Both the position numbers and the translations under genes were made by a program. From the NCBI GenBank assembly GCA_005790505.1, contig SXUP01000017.1:62001-126000 (forward strand): a stretch of 64,000 bases of DNA, read 5' to 3'. Positions 51,667 through 61,129 of the stretch are shown here, piece by piece. Source of the stretch: Actinomycetota bacterium (GTDB taxonomy: Bacteria; Actinomycetota; Acidimicrobiia; Acidimicrobiales; Ilumatobacteraceae). How positions within the stretch are numbered: position 1 is the first letter of the stretch; each line of letters opens with the position of its first letter. Below the pieces are notes generated by a model. It did no database searches, was not told where the DNA came from, and saw only the letters and a list, made by a program, of their open reading frames with translations.

Positions 51667-53583
51667 ATGAAGAACGACGTATTGCTCGACGCTTTGGAAG
51701 ATGCTTCAATACCGACGCTTCTGATGTGTTTGGCGCACATCACGGGTGATGATGTGTGGCTGAAAGATCCCTATTTGCCAAAGCGCGATGTTGCTTTGAT
51801 CGCCGATGAAGCAGGCGGATTACCAGACATTGTGGTGGCTGATGTTCGTGCTGCAATGGCACAAGTGATGCAAGATTTGGCATCGGGGCAACGACAAATG
51901 AGCGATGCGCCTGATACGCAGAGATTGAGCCAGATGATGAGTGTGTGTGTCGGTGAAACAGTTGGGTCGGAGTATGTACCAATGTTTATGGAAGATCTTC
52001 ATTTTGTTGATAGGGATGTGTCTTGGTCTCAGGCGAGTGACACAAGCGCTGCGAGAATTACAGACAGCAAGAAAGATTTTTCTGTCCTAATTGTGGGAGC
52101 GGGAATATCTGGCATTGGTGCAGCGATTGCTCTTGACAGATTGGGAATCTCATGGACATTGGTCGAGAAGAATACTTCACTGGGTGGCACGTGGTTTGAA
52201 AATAATTACCCAGAGGCAGGAGTTGATACTCCCAATCATTTTTATTCGTATTCATATGCCAGACGAACAGATTGGCCAGGGTATTTTTCAAAACGCGACG
52301 ATGTATTGGGATATTTAGAAGACGTCGCAGAACAGTTTGGGATCAGTGATTGCATCGCATTCGGAACCACTGTTGAGGAAATGACATGGAACGAGTTGCG
52401 TCAGGTATGGAACGTTGTCTTGCACGATGCAGTTGGTTCTCGCACCGTTCAAGCATCAGTAGTGATATCAGCGACAGGACAGTTGAATCGGCCTAAGAAA
52501 AATGTGTGCGTCGGTAACGACACATTTGAGGGAGATCTTTTTCACTCTGCGGAGTGGCGACACGATGTCGATTTATACGGCAAACGAGTGGCCGTTGTTG
52601 GTACAGGAGCAAGCGCAATGCAGTTCTTGCGCACGGTTGCGAGCACCGCAAAGTCAGTCACTATCTTTCAAAGGTCACCGCAATGGGTGATCCACAATGA
52701 GCACTATCACAGAGATGTCTCTGATGGGGCGCGATGGTTGCTTAAGAATATTCCGCACTACTACGAGTGGTATCGGTTCGGTTTGTTTTGGCGATTCGGT
52801 GATGGCTTGCTAAAGACTTTGCGACGGGATCCAGATTGGGAACACCCAGGTCGATCAATGAATCGCCACAACGATCGCCATCGGCAACAAATGACCGCTT
52901 ATATAGAAGATCAACTCGTCGGGCGTCCCGATCTAGTAGCGAAATCTCTGCCTTCCTATCCGCCATACGGAAAACGCATTCTCGTCGATAACGATTGGTT
53001 TAAAACAATACAAAAGGCAAATGTGGAGTTGGTGACAGCAGGTGTCCAACAAATAAACGAAAAGGGCGTAATAGATAGTGATGGGGTTTCCCACGATGTA
53101 GACGTGATTATTTTGGCAACGGGCTTTGAAGCCGGCAAGTTGTTATCGCCGATCAAAATTACTGGGCGGTCGGGCGCTCTACTTTCCAAAACATGGGATG
53201 ACGACGACCCACGCGCATACTTAGGAATTACGGTGCCAGATTTTCCGAATTTATTTTGTCTTTATGGGCCAAATACGAATGTCGCTCACGGTGGGAGCCT
53301 GTTTTTTCAAGCAGAGTGTCAACTGCGATATGTCACGAGTTGTTTGGTTCAGATGATTCAAGGTGGTGTGGGCTCGATTGAAGTCAAACGTGATGTGCAC
53401 GATGAGTACAACGAAAGAGTTGATCACGAGCACAGTGAATTGGTGTGGACGCATCCAGGAATGCAGAACTGGTATCGCAATGTCAAAGGAAGGGTCTTTT
53501 CGCCAATGCCGTGGCGCTTCGTTGACTACTGGCAGATGACTCATGATGCTGATTTGACCCAATACCACCTCACAAAGCGCTGA
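51667..53583 (+). CDS. Baeyer-Villiger monooxygenase, 4-hydroxyacetophenone type
   Basis: A 638-aa flavoprotein, starting 6 nt after tRNA-Lys. An N-terminal extension of about 135 residues, as in 4-hydroxyacetophenone monooxygenase, precedes VLIVGAGISGIGAAI. The fingerprint FEGDLFHSAEWRHD fits F-x-G-x-x-x-H-x-x-x-W, and VVGTGASAMQ is the NADPH Rossmann motif. It converts ketones to esters; an aryl ketone is a reasonable guess from the subtype. A different BVMO lies at 24343. Confidence 0.92.
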   Translation: MKNDVLLDALEDASIPTLLMCLAHITGDDVWLKDPYLPKRDVALIADEAGGLPDIVVADVRAAMAQVMQDLASGQRQMSDAPDTQRLSQMMSVCVGETVGSEYVPMFMEDLHFVDRDVSWSQASDTSAARITDSKKDFSVLIVGAGISGIGAAIALDRLGISWTLVEKNTSLGGTWFENNYPEAGVDTPNHFYSYSYARRTDWPGYFSKRDDVLGYLEDVAEQFGISDCIAFGTTVEEMTWNELRQVWNVVLHDAVGSRTVQASVVISATGQLNRPKKNVCVGNDTFEGDLFHSAEWRHDVDLYGKRVAVVGTGASAMQFLRTVASTAKSVTIFQRSPQWVIHNEHYHRDVSDGARWLLKNIPHYYEWYRFGLFWRFGDGLLKTLRRDPDWEHPGRSMNRHNDRHRQQMTAYIEDQLVGRPDLVAKSLPSYPPYGKRILVDNDWFKTIQKANVELVTAGVQQINEKGVIDSDGVSHDVDVIILATGFEAGKLLSPIKITGRSGALLSKTWDDDDPRAYLGITVPDFPNLFCLYGPNTNVAHGGSLFFQAECQLRYVTSCLVQMIQGGVGSIEVKRDVHDEYNERVDHEHSELVWTHPGMQNWYRNVKGRVFSPMPWRFVDYWQMTHDADLTQYHLTKR

Positions 53584-53628
53584 CGGTGACCCAAGAGTTC
53601 TAGATTGAAGAGTGAAATGGAGGTGGCA

Positions 53629-54399
53629 ATGAAGTACGTAAAGACAGAATCTGTTGGAAGTAACTTTGTCATCACATTGGCAAACCCCGCCAAGCGAAAC
53701 TCACTGAGTCTGCAGGTCTTGCAAGAACTTATTGAAGCCTTTGGTGATGCCCAAAAATCAGGAGCCCTCGGAATCGTTCTTGCTGCCCAAGGTCCTGTTT
53801 TTTCGGCTGGCCATAATTTTGTGGACATGTCGGGCGCAACCCAAGTTGACGCTGAATTATTGTTTCGAACATGTGCAACGCTGATGCAAGTCATTCAGTC
53901 TGTACCGCAACCAGTTTGTGCAAGTGTGCATGCACTCGCTACGGCTGCCGGGTGTCAGTTAGTTGCAACGTGTGATTTAGCAGTGGCAGCAGAGTCGGCG
54001 TCGTTCGCGTTACCAGGTGGCAAGGGTGGATTGTTTTGTCATACGCCCTTGGTTGCAGTGGCACGTTCAATCAGTCAAAAGCGGGCAGCAGAGATGGCCT
54101 TGACGGGTGATGCAATTTCTGCACAGACGGCATGCGACTGGGGACTGATCAATCAGGTCGTGCCAGACGATCAGTTGGATGATGCCGTCAAAGAGATGCT
54201 GCGACGCGCAACGCGCGGGTCACAATGGTCGCGGGCATTGGGGAAACGCACTTTTTATCGGCAAATCGGCATGTCTCAATCAGATGCCTATGAATTTGCC
54301 TCGGTCATTATGGCTGAAGCAACTGTTGGCGCTGATGCCCAAGAAGGCATTGATGCGTTCCTAACCAAGCGCAATGCCGAATTCAAACAAGAGTTATAA
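53629..54399 (+). CDS. Enoyl-CoA hydratase/isomerase family protein
   Basis: A 256-aa crotonase-fold protein; ATG 53629 follows a GGAGGTGG ribosome binding site, so the in-frame ATGs upstream are not used. VITLANPAKRNSLSLQVLQE, FSAGHNFVDMS and ATAAGCQLVATCDLAVA are family blocks. The acidic catalytic residues at the usual hydratase positions are not obvious, so it may be an ECHDC3-like or isomerase variant. It sits 3 nt upstream of copA. Confidence 0.87.
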   Translation: MKYVKTESVGSNFVITLANPAKRNSLSLQVLQELIEAFGDAQKSGALGIVLAAQGPVFSAGHNFVDMSGATQVDAELLFRTCATLMQVIQSVPQPVCASVHALATAAGCQLVATCDLAVAAESASFALPGGKGGLFCHTPLVAVARSISQKRAAEMALTGDAISAQTACDWGLINQVVPDDQLDDAVKEMLRRATRGSQWSRALGKRTFYRQIGMSQSDAYEFASVIMAEATVGADAQEGIDAFLTKRNAEFKQEL

Positions 54400-54402
54400 A
54401 TA

Positions 54403-56640
54403 ATGTCTGACGTCATCAACCAACAAGGGTTACAAGAAGTCGAGTTATCGCTGCAGGGAATGACGTGTGCCGCCTGTGCCGCCCGAATTGAAAAGCAACT
54501 AAATGATTTGGATGGCGTCGAAGCTGCGGTCAACTTTGCAACCGAAACAGCAACGGTGGTCTATGCAACAAAAATTTCAACAAATGAACTTATTTCTGCG
54601 GTAGAGGCAATCGGATATGCAGCAGACGTGCGAACGGCTGATTCACTCGATGAAAACCTGGATGACAAACTTGCCAAACTCTGGGTTCGCCTGATTGTCT
54701 GTGTTGCACTGTCAGTGCCAGTTGTTTTGATTTCAATGATTTCTGCTTTGCAATTCAATCAATGGCAATGGGTGGCTGGTTTTATTAGTCTGCCGGTGAT
54801 TACATGGGGTGCTTGGCCGTTTCATCGTGCTGCTCTTGCGAATCTGCGACACGGCGCGGCCAGCATGGATACGCTGATTTCGATTGGTGTCACGGCTTCG
54901 GTGGCATGGTCGGTGTGGGCACTGGTTTGGGGTGACGCTGCCGACTCTGAAATGACTGGTATGACCTCAATGTCAAACGCATCGAGTCATGTGTATTTTG
55001 AAGTAGCCGCTGCAATCACGGCTTTCATTTTGATTGGTCGTTTTCTTGAGACTCGTGCCAAATTCAAAGCAGGTGACGCGTTGCGAACGTTACTCACGCT
55101 TGGCGCGCGTGAAGCAGTTGTGTTGCGTGATGGAGTTGAAAAAATTATTCCAGCAAGTGTTGTCCGCGTTGATGACCTGATGGTTGTGCGACCAGGTGAA
55201 AAATTTGCTGCTGACGGAATCGTTGTAGAAGGTCAGGCATCAATCGATACAAGCACGATGACGGGTGAGAGCGTGCCTGAAGATGTAGGTCCTGGCGACA
55301 CGGTTAGTGGAGCGACGATCAACATCAATGGGCGCCTTGTGGTGCGTGCCACGCGCGTCGGTAGAGACACGCAGTTTGCAAACATGGCCAAGTTGGTTCG
55401 CGATGCTCAAGCCACGAAGGCACCAGTGCAACGCATCGCCGATCGTGTCAGTTCCGTCTTTGTGCCAGTCGTGATTGCGATTTCACTCGGCACTCTTGCC
55501 CTTTGGCTGTGGATTGATGGTGATCAGACAAAAGCATTTAGTTCTGCGGTAGCAGTTTTGATTATTGCGTGTCCGTGCGCATTAGGTTTGGCCACACCGA
55601 CAGCGCTCATGGTAGGTGCGGGCAGGGCTGCACAGATGGGCATCATCATTAAGGGTGTTGACGTCTTACAAAGCACTCGGCGTATCGATACCGTTGTGTT
55701 GGACAAAACTGGCACGGTGACAACCGGTCGCATGGAGTTAATTGATGTCGTGTGCACTGACGGTGTAACGCGCCAAAGGGCATTACAACTAGCGGGTGCC
55801 GTCGAGTACGCAAGCGAGCATCCCATCGGTAAAGCAATCGTGCGTGGGGCAGTGGCCGAAAATATTATGTTGTCTGCTGTCACGTCATTTGAGGCATTTG
55901 TTGGTCTCGGAGCAACTGGTGCAGTTGACGGTGTTGTAGTAACCGTGGGTCGTGAGGAATTATTGAGACGAAATCTGGTGATGTTGTCAGCCAAACTGCG
56001 AGAGGCACTTTCAGCCGCACGATTAAATGGCCACACTGCCGTAATCGTTGCTTGGGGAGGGACTGCTCAGGCCGTGTGCGTTGTTGCCGATCAGCCCAAA
56101 GCCACTAGTGCAGAGGCGGTATTGGCGCTGCGCGAAATGGGACTTGCTCCGGTTTTGGTCTCGGGAGATAATCCCGACACAGCACGGGCGATTGCTGTAC
56201 AAGTAGGCATTGAGACGGATGATCATCATTTATATGCAGGTGCCCTGCCCGAAGAGAAGGTGCAGATTGTCAAGGACTTACAAGGTCGTGGCTATGCCGT
56301 TGCAATGGTCGGAGACGGTGTAAATGATGCAGCGGCATTAGCTCAGGCAGATGTCGGCATATCCATGGGTGGCGGAACAGACGCAGCAATGCAAGCGAGT
56401 GATCTCACAATTGTTAGCGGAGATTTGCGTCTCGTGGCAGACGCAATCCGTCTGTCGCGTGCAACCCTGCACACCATCAAGGCCAATGTTTTTTGGGCTT
56501 TTGCGTATAACGCAGCCGCGATTCCACTTGCCGCGGCGGGAGCAATGAACCCGATGTGGGCTGGTTTGGCGATGGCATCGTCGTCCGTGTTCGTGGTGAC
56601 GAATAGTTTGCGACTGCGAACAATGAGATTGTCGCGCTAG
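54403..56640 (+). CDS. copA: Copper-exporting P1B-type ATPase
   Basis: A 745-aa membrane ATPase. The N-terminal HMA domain has C22-A-A-C25; transmembrane helices carry the C390-P-C392 metal site; the phosphorylated residue is Asp434 in DKTGTVT; TGES actuator and GDGVNDAAAL (638-646) hinge are present. It pumps Cu(I) out of the cytosol. The CPC motif with a CxxC HMA domain supports copper or silver over zinc or cadmium. Only one HMA domain. Its end overlaps the convergent HTH gene by 4 nt. No copper regulator is adjacent. Confidence 0.93.
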   Translation: MSDVINQQGLQEVELSLQGMTCAACAARIEKQLNDLDGVEAAVNFATETATVVYATKISTNELISAVEAIGYAADVRTADSLDENLDDKLAKLWVRLIVCVALSVPVVLISMISALQFNQWQWVAGFISLPVITWGAWPFHRAALANLRHGAASMDTLISIGVTASVAWSVWALVWGDAADSEMTGMTSMSNASSHVYFEVAAAITAFILIGRFLETRAKFKAGDALRTLLTLGAREAVVLRDGVEKIIPASVVRVDDLMVVRPGEKFAADGIVVEGQASIDTSTMTGESVPEDVGPGDTVSGATININGRLVVRATRVGRDTQFANMAKLVRDAQATKAPVQRIADRVSSVFVPVVIAISLGTLALWLWIDGDQTKAFSSAVAVLIIACPCALGLATPTALMVGAGRAAQMGIIIKGVDVLQSTRRIDTVVLDKTGTVTTGRMELIDVVCTDGVTRQRALQLAGAVEYASEHPIGKAIVRGAVAENIMLSAVTSFEAFVGLGATGAVDGVVVTVGREELLRRNLVMLSAKLREALSAARLNGHTAVIVAWGGTAQAVCVVADQPKATSAEAVLALREMGLAPVLVSGDNPDTARAIAVQVGIETDDHHLYAGALPEEKVQIVKDLQGRGYAVAMVGDGVNDAAALAQADVGISMGGGTDAAMQASDLTIVSGDLRLVADAIRLSRATLHTIKANVFWAFAYNAAAIPLAAAGAMNPMWAGLAMASSSVFVVTNSLRLRTMRLSR

Positions 56641-57434
56641 AGCAGTAGCTGTCGCACTCGTCGCAGGTCTGCAACTGCTTTTGTTCGGCGGGTTCGGATC
56701 GTGCGCGACGATACTCCGAGACTGGAAGCAATAGCCTCAATGTCTTGTCCATCGGCGAGTCGCAAAAGCAATCGAGCATGATCTGGGTCGTAGCCGGCCT
56801 GCAGGGCGTGATGGATGAGTTCTGTCAACTCCGACTCTCCGGTGTTTTCGTTAGCAATCGCAATCACATCTGACAGCATTTCATGGCCGATCAATGATTC
56901 TGTGACATGTCGCAGACGTTGATGGCGCACGAATGCGTGGTATTCAGAATCGCGCACCAAATTGGATGCGATTTTGCATTTTCTACGCTCGCATGGGAAT
57001 GTGCGAATGACATCCCACGACGTACCGATGATTTCAGACAGTGCAACGTTTACACCACCTGCAGTGATGCGCCCTCGTCGCCGTGCGACGGCCAGAATCG
57101 GTGGCATGATGCGTTGCAAAACAATGCGTGCAGCCAACGTGTCAGTGGCAGCGATGCAGACTAATAACCACAGGTAGTGATCGGCTTCTTGGTCGTCGGC
57201 GGCGCAGCCAAAGCCAGCGCGGCGCAACACATCGTCAAGGTCGGTGACGGGTTCGCCAGGCAGTTTCCAAGCATTCACTTTGCGCAGAACTTCGGGGCTT
57301 TGGCTGAGCAGAGTCCATTCTCTGATGAGTTCGGGTATTGCCCCTTTGGTGACGCGAGTATGGACCAGTGGCTGGCTGTTGGGCTGGCTGTTGGGCTGGC
57401 TGTTGGGCTGGGTTTTTGCGGTGGTGTATGTCAT
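56637..57434 (-). CDS. Sigma-like HTH regulatory protein
   Basis: About 265 aa from ATG 57434 (ATG 57458 possible). The C-terminal 60 residues (DPDHARLLLRLADGQDIEAI, SLGVSSRTIRTRRTKAVADL) form a sigma-70 region 4/LuxR-like HTH. The middle is helical with CERRKCK. The start is followed by a short Asn-Ser-Gln-Pro repeat. It may be an atypical ECF sigma factor or a transcription regulator; region 2 was not recognised. Confidence 0.7.
   Translation of the reverse strand: MTYTTAKTQPNSQPNSQPNSQPLVHTRVTKGAIPELIREWTLLSQSPEVLRKVNAWKLPGEPVTDLDDVLRRAGFGCAADDQEADHYLWLLVCIAATDTLAARIVLQRIMPPILAVARRRGRITAGGVNVALSEIIGTSWDVIRTFPCERRKCKIASNLVRDSEYHAFVRHQRLRHVTESLIGHEMLSDVIAIANENTGESELTELIHHALQAGYDPDHARLLLRLADGQDIEAIASSLGVSSRTIRTRRTKAVADLRRVRQLLL
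57370..57411 (-). repeat. Short 12-bp tandem repeat
   Basis: Three copies of a 12-bp unit encode NSQP repeats near the N-terminus of the HTH protein. Confidence 0.85.
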
Positions 57435-57528
57435 GGGGGCATGGTGCAGTGGGGCCATGCTCTGTGGCGGGTGCGCAGGTCTTACCCGATGTCTCACCGA
57501 AGGCAAAATCTGCGATAAAACTTGAGAT

Positions 57529-58191
57529 ATGCGTATTGAACTTGCGTCTGGAACGACTGCTGAACTAGTTGTCGTTGCACAACCGACGATGGGTCTTGTG
57601 ATTATTCCGGATCTCTTTGGATTGCGACCGCTCTTTGATGATCTAGTGAGCCGACTGGCTACAGAATGGAACATGTCAGTGTGTGCAATCGATCATTTTT
57701 GTGGTCAAGATCTTGGTGCGGATGCAGAAAAAAGACTCAGTGCGTTGCCGTTGCTAAATGATGCGAACTACTTGCGTGATCTGCACGAAGCAGCAGATGT
57801 TTTGGCAACACCAACCACCGTATTAATGGGTTTTTGTATGGGTGGGATGTATTGCTTCAAGGCAGCAGGAAGTCAACGCTTTGCCCGCATTGTGAGTTTC
57901 TACGGAATGATAAAAATGCCAGAGGCATGGCGTAGTCGCACTCAGCAAGAGCCCCTCGGCTACATGATCATGGGAGACGCGGAGAAAGTTTTGGCAATTA
58001 TCGGAGAGAACGATCCGTATACACCGTTACCCGATGTTGATGAACTGAGATCAACCGGTGCAGTTGTTCAGATTTACAGTGATGCAGAACACGGATTTGC
58101 CCACGATGCCTCTCGTGCTTCACACAGACCCCACGACGCGGCGGATGCGTTTTCTAGAGCCAGGGAATGGATGCTGACAGCAGTGGTCTAG
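57529..58191 (+). CDS. Dienelactone hydrolase family protein
   Basis: A 220-aa alpha/beta hydrolase. The nucleophile is Cys in GFCMGGMYCF, as in dienelactone hydrolases; the acid is in GENDPYTPLPD and the His in DAEHGFAHDA. It likely hydrolyses a lactone or ester in aromatic catabolism, though many members have other roles. It ends 4 nt inside the convergent Crp gene. Confidence 0.9.
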   Translation: MRIELASGTTAELVVVAQPTMGLVIIPDLFGLRPLFDDLVSRLATEWNMSVCAIDHFCGQDLGADAEKRLSALPLLNDANYLRDLHEAADVLATPTTVLMGFCMGGMYCFKAAGSQRFARIVSFYGMIKMPEAWRSRTQQEPLGYMIMGDAEKVLAIIGENDPYTPLPDVDELRSTGAVVQIYSDAEHGFAHDASRASHRPHDAADAFSRAREWMLTAVV

Positions 58192-58856
58192 CGGGATCTT
58201 TGCTCAAGATGGGCGCGGTCAAGAATTTTGTAGTGCCGATCTTGTTGGCTGATCCAACGAAGGCGAATAAAACTGGCGATCGCTTTATTGACCCGCTCCC
58301 GTGACGCACCCACCATGCCTGCAAGTTCTTCTTGTGTGACTGGCAAAGTGAATTCATCGCTGCCATTAGATAATTCAAGAATGCGTTTTGCTGTTCTGCC
58401 TGTGACATCAAGAAAAACGCTGTCGGATAAGACTTCGTCCATTGTGCGTAGTCGTTTGGCGAGCAAACGAACAATGTTCCACATGAGTTCTGGATGAGAA
58501 TTAAGGAGTGGAAGTACCTCGGAATAGTTGACTTGAATGACAGACGCAGTTTCGATAGCACGCGCTGACGCCGAACGTGGACCATTGTCAAGCATGGCGA
58601 GTTCCCCAAAAAGATCTCCCGGCTCCATGAGTGCGACAACTGTTTCGCGATGGTCGAGGGGCTTGTTGTCAATTACAATGGCGATTCGCCCAGTGAGTAC
58701 GACGTAAAGGGCATCTGGTTGGTCACCTTCGGAAAAAAGGGTGTTCCCTCGGACGAGTAGTCGCTCGGTTGCGGTTCTGGCGACGGCATTAAGAACTGCT
58801 TCTGGAGCATCGGCGAAAAATGTTGTCTGGGAGAGGACTTCTGCATGACTTGCCAT
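58188..58856 (-). CDS. Crp/Fnr-family transcription regulator
   Basis: A 222-aa protein from ATG 58856. The cyclic-nucleotide-binding domain has LFSEGDQPDALYVVLTGRI and GDLFGELAMLDNGPRSASAR, where the Glu-Leu and Arg-Ser residues suit cAMP binding. The C-terminal winged HTH is VTQEELAGMVGASRERVNKA. No Cys cluster, so it is Crp-like rather than Fnr. It is divergent from ispD. Confidence 0.92.
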   Translation of the reverse strand: MASHAEVLSQTTFFADAPEAVLNAVARTATERLLVRGNTLFSEGDQPDALYVVLTGRIAIVIDNKPLDHRETVVALMEPGDLFGELAMLDNGPRSASARAIETASVIQVNYSEVLPLLNSHPELMWNIVRLLAKRLRTMDEVLSDSVFLDVTGRTAKRILELSNGSDEFTLPVTQEELAGMVGASRERVNKAIASFIRLRWISQQDRHYKILDRAHLEQRSR

Positions 58857-58878
58857 AATCATGACGGTACTACCCTTG

Positions 58879-59541
58879 ATGAGTATGACCTCCAACGAGC
58901 CAGACAATGTTTGGACAATCGTTGTCGCAGCAGGAGTTGGACAGCGCTTCGGCGGCCCAAAGCAGTTTGAAGTATTGGGAGACAAAACTGTCGCACAATG
59001 GGCGATCAATACTGCTGGTCAAGCATCCGATGGGGTGGTGGTTGTTGTGCCGTCAGGGTCAACATTGCAACAAGGATCGGTGCATGGTGGGACGACGAGG
59101 TCCGAATCAGTGCGTTGTGGGCTGGCTGCGGTTCCCCCTGATGCCACGATTATTTGTGTTCACGATGCGGCGCGACCGTTTGCGACAAATCTGATGTTTC
59201 ACGCCGTGATAGAGGCAGTGCAGTCGGGATGTGATGGCGCAGTGCCAGTTGTTGCAGTGGTGGACACGATCAAGACGATTGACTCCGACGGCACCGTACT
59301 TTCCTCGCCAGATCGCCAGTCGTTGCGGGCCGCACAAACCCCTCAAGGCTTTCGAGCAGAAGTTCTTCGACGGGCCTATGCCAGCGTCAAGGATGGCTCT
59401 GATGACGCTGCAGTGGTAGAAAAAATCGGTGGCAAGGTGGTTGTTGTTGAGGGTGATGAATTTGCCCGAAAAATAACTACACCACAAGATTTGGAATGGG
59501 CTCGTCAGCACGCATACTCATTGACAAATGGTGATGTATAA
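58879..59541 (+). CDS. ispD: 2-C-methyl-D-erythritol 4-phosphate cytidylyltransferase
   Basis: A 220-aa IspD; the start (58879 or 58885) is uncertain. VAAGVGQRFGGPKQFEVLG is the CTP-binding loop; VHDAARPF and AAQTPQGFR are catalytic blocks. It makes CDP-methylerythritol in the MEP route to isoprenoids. Next gene ispF, 24 nt on. Confidence 0.94.
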   Translation: MSMTSNEPDNVWTIVVAAGVGQRFGGPKQFEVLGDKTVAQWAINTAGQASDGVVVVVPSGSTLQQGSVHGGTTRSESVRCGLAAVPPDATIICVHDAARPFATNLMFHAVIEAVQSGCDGAVPVVAVVDTIKTIDSDGTVLSSPDRQSLRAAQTPQGFRAEVLRRAYASVKDGSDDAAVVEKIGGKVVVVEGDEFARKITTPQDLEWARQHAYSLTNGDV

Positions 59542-59565
59542 AGAACGCGACATGAAACAGGATCA

Positions 59566-60054
59566 ATGATGGATATTCGAGTTGGGCAGGGCTTTGACAT
59601 TCACCGATTTGCCGATGCTCCGAGTGCAGGTCGTCGATTAGTCCTTGGCGGAGTTGTCTTTGAAGGCGAGCGCGCACTGGTCGGCCACAGTGACGCTGAT
59701 GTTGTTGCCCATGCTGTTGCTGATGCGCTCTTGGGCGCTGCTGGACTCGGCGATATCGGTCAGCATTATCCAGACACCGACCCAAAATGGGAGAGTGCTG
59801 ATTCGTTGTTGATTGTGGCTGATGTCGCTCGCCAACTGCGTGCCTCAGGATGGAAGATAGGAAATGTTGATTGCAGTGTTGTTTGTGAAACGCCATCAAT
59901 AGCGCCCCATCGAGAACAGATGAATGCACTTCTGAGCAATGCAGTTGGTGCTCCCGTGAGCGTCAAGGGGCGACGTGCGGAGGGGCTTGGCGCAATCGGT
60001 CGCAGTGAAGGCGTGGCATGTTTTGCGTCTGCCGTCATTACGAGGGGTCAATAG
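59566..60054 (+). CDS. ispF: 2-C-methyl-D-erythritol 2,4-cyclodiphosphate synthase
   Basis: A 162-aa IspF. Zinc ligands are in GQGFDIHRF (Asp, His) and the later His in GHSDADVVAHAVADALLGA; GLGAIGRSEGVACFA is the conserved end. It makes the cyclodiphosphate in the MEP pathway. It overlaps the methyltransferase start by 1 nt. Confidence 0.95.
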   Translation: MMDIRVGQGFDIHRFADAPSAGRRLVLGGVVFEGERALVGHSDADVVAHAVADALLGAAGLGDIGQHYPDTDPKWESADSLLIVADVARQLRASGWKIGNVDCSVVCETPSIAPHREQMNALLSNAVGAPVSVKGRRAEGLGAIGRSEGVACFASAVITRGQ

Positions 60055-60917
60055 TGGCTGGCAAACGTCACCAGAGAAGCCGCGTTGGGCAGCGCCCACC
60101 AACGAGCGGGCGCTTGCCAGAGCGTGGAGCAAGTAAAGCGGGGAAAAAGCCTGCAAATAAGGGACTTGGTGGCGAACAAGTTGAGGGCCGTCAAGCAGTG
60201 CGTGAGTTACTGATCGCCGAGCGACGCAAAGTAAAAGAAATATGGATTGCCAGCGATATCGACGAAAGCGAAATTATTGAAGACATTGTGCAACTTGCCG
60301 AGGCGATGCGTGTACCAATCAACGATGTTTCACGTCGAGTACTCGAAGACCAAGCTCGTAGTGAGGCACCCCAAGGCGTTCTTGCTTTTGCTACATCATT
60401 GCCCGAAGCAGACTTTGCGTCTTTGTTGGTGACGCGTGGATCACAAAAACCATTTCTTGTTGCCGTTGACGGAGTGACGGACCCCGGCAACTTTGGTGCA
60501 TTGTTGCGATGCTGTGAAGGTGCTGGTGTAACTGGTGTCGTCGTGCCTCGACATCGCGCGGTTCATGTGACGCCAACCGTTGCCAAGTCGGCGGCGGGTG
60601 CAATTGAGTATGTGCCAATGACCGTGGTCGCAGGTTTGCCTGGTGCAATAACTCAGATGCGAGACAAGGGTGTTTGGGTGGTGGGTCTTGATGATTCCAG
60701 TGATCGACCATTATTTGATATTGCCAATTTGGCCGATGAGGCAATTTGTCTGGTGCTCGGAGCAGAGGGCTCAGGGATTTCACGTCTTGTTCGGGAACGA
60801 TGCGACATGGTGGTATCAATTCCGATGATGGGGCAATTGGGGTCTCTGAATGTGTCGGCGGCAGCGGCGTTGGCGACTTATGAAGTTGCGCGTGTGCGCG
60901 CGGCGACGCTGCCCTAG
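60054..60917 (+). CDS. rlmB: TrmH-family 23S rRNA 2'-O-ribose methyltransferase (RlmB-like)
   Basis: A 287-aa SpoU/TrmH methyltransferase from GTG 60054 (its G is the last base of the ispF stop), with a GAGGGG ribosome binding site. A basic N-terminal tail precedes GEQVEGRQAVRELL. Motifs: AVDGVTDPGNFGALLR, VLGAEGSGISRLV and PMMGQLGSLNVSAAAAL (SAM knot). The expected target is G2251 of 23S rRNA. It forms an operon with ispD-ispF, as in many actinobacteria. Confidence 0.92.
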   Translation: MAGKRHQRSRVGQRPPTSGRLPERGASKAGKKPANKGLGGEQVEGRQAVRELLIAERRKVKEIWIASDIDESEIIEDIVQLAEAMRVPINDVSRRVLEDQARSEAPQGVLAFATSLPEADFASLLVTRGSQKPFLVAVDGVTDPGNFGALLRCCEGAGVTGVVVPRHRAVHVTPTVAKSAAGAIEYVPMTVVAGLPGAITQMRDKGVWVVGLDDSSDRPLFDIANLADEAICLVLGAEGSGISRLVRERCDMVVSIPMMGQLGSLNVSAAAALATYEVARVRAATLP

Positions 60918-60947
60918 GCTGATGGGTACGTCTTTTGTTGGCATTTC

Positions 60948-61022
60948 GCCGGGTTAGCTCAGTGGCAGAGCAACCGCCTTGTAAGCGGTAGGTCGTGGGT
61001 CCGACTCCCACACTCGGCTCCA
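60948..61022 (+). tRNA. tRNA-Thr (anticodon TGT)
   Basis: A 75-nt gene with CCA: acceptor GCCGGGT with ACTCGGC, anticodon loop CTTGTAA, T arm GTGGG-TCCGACT-CCCAC. The T loop starts TCC rather than the usual TTC. Confidence 0.93.
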
Positions 61023-61129
61023 TAAGGGTTTGGGATTAGGCACGCTCGCGATCGGCGATTTGTTCCCCGAGGGCCTTGATATCCCACTACCGTTAGGGTT
61101 ACGAACTAAATGTGCAAGGAGATATAGAT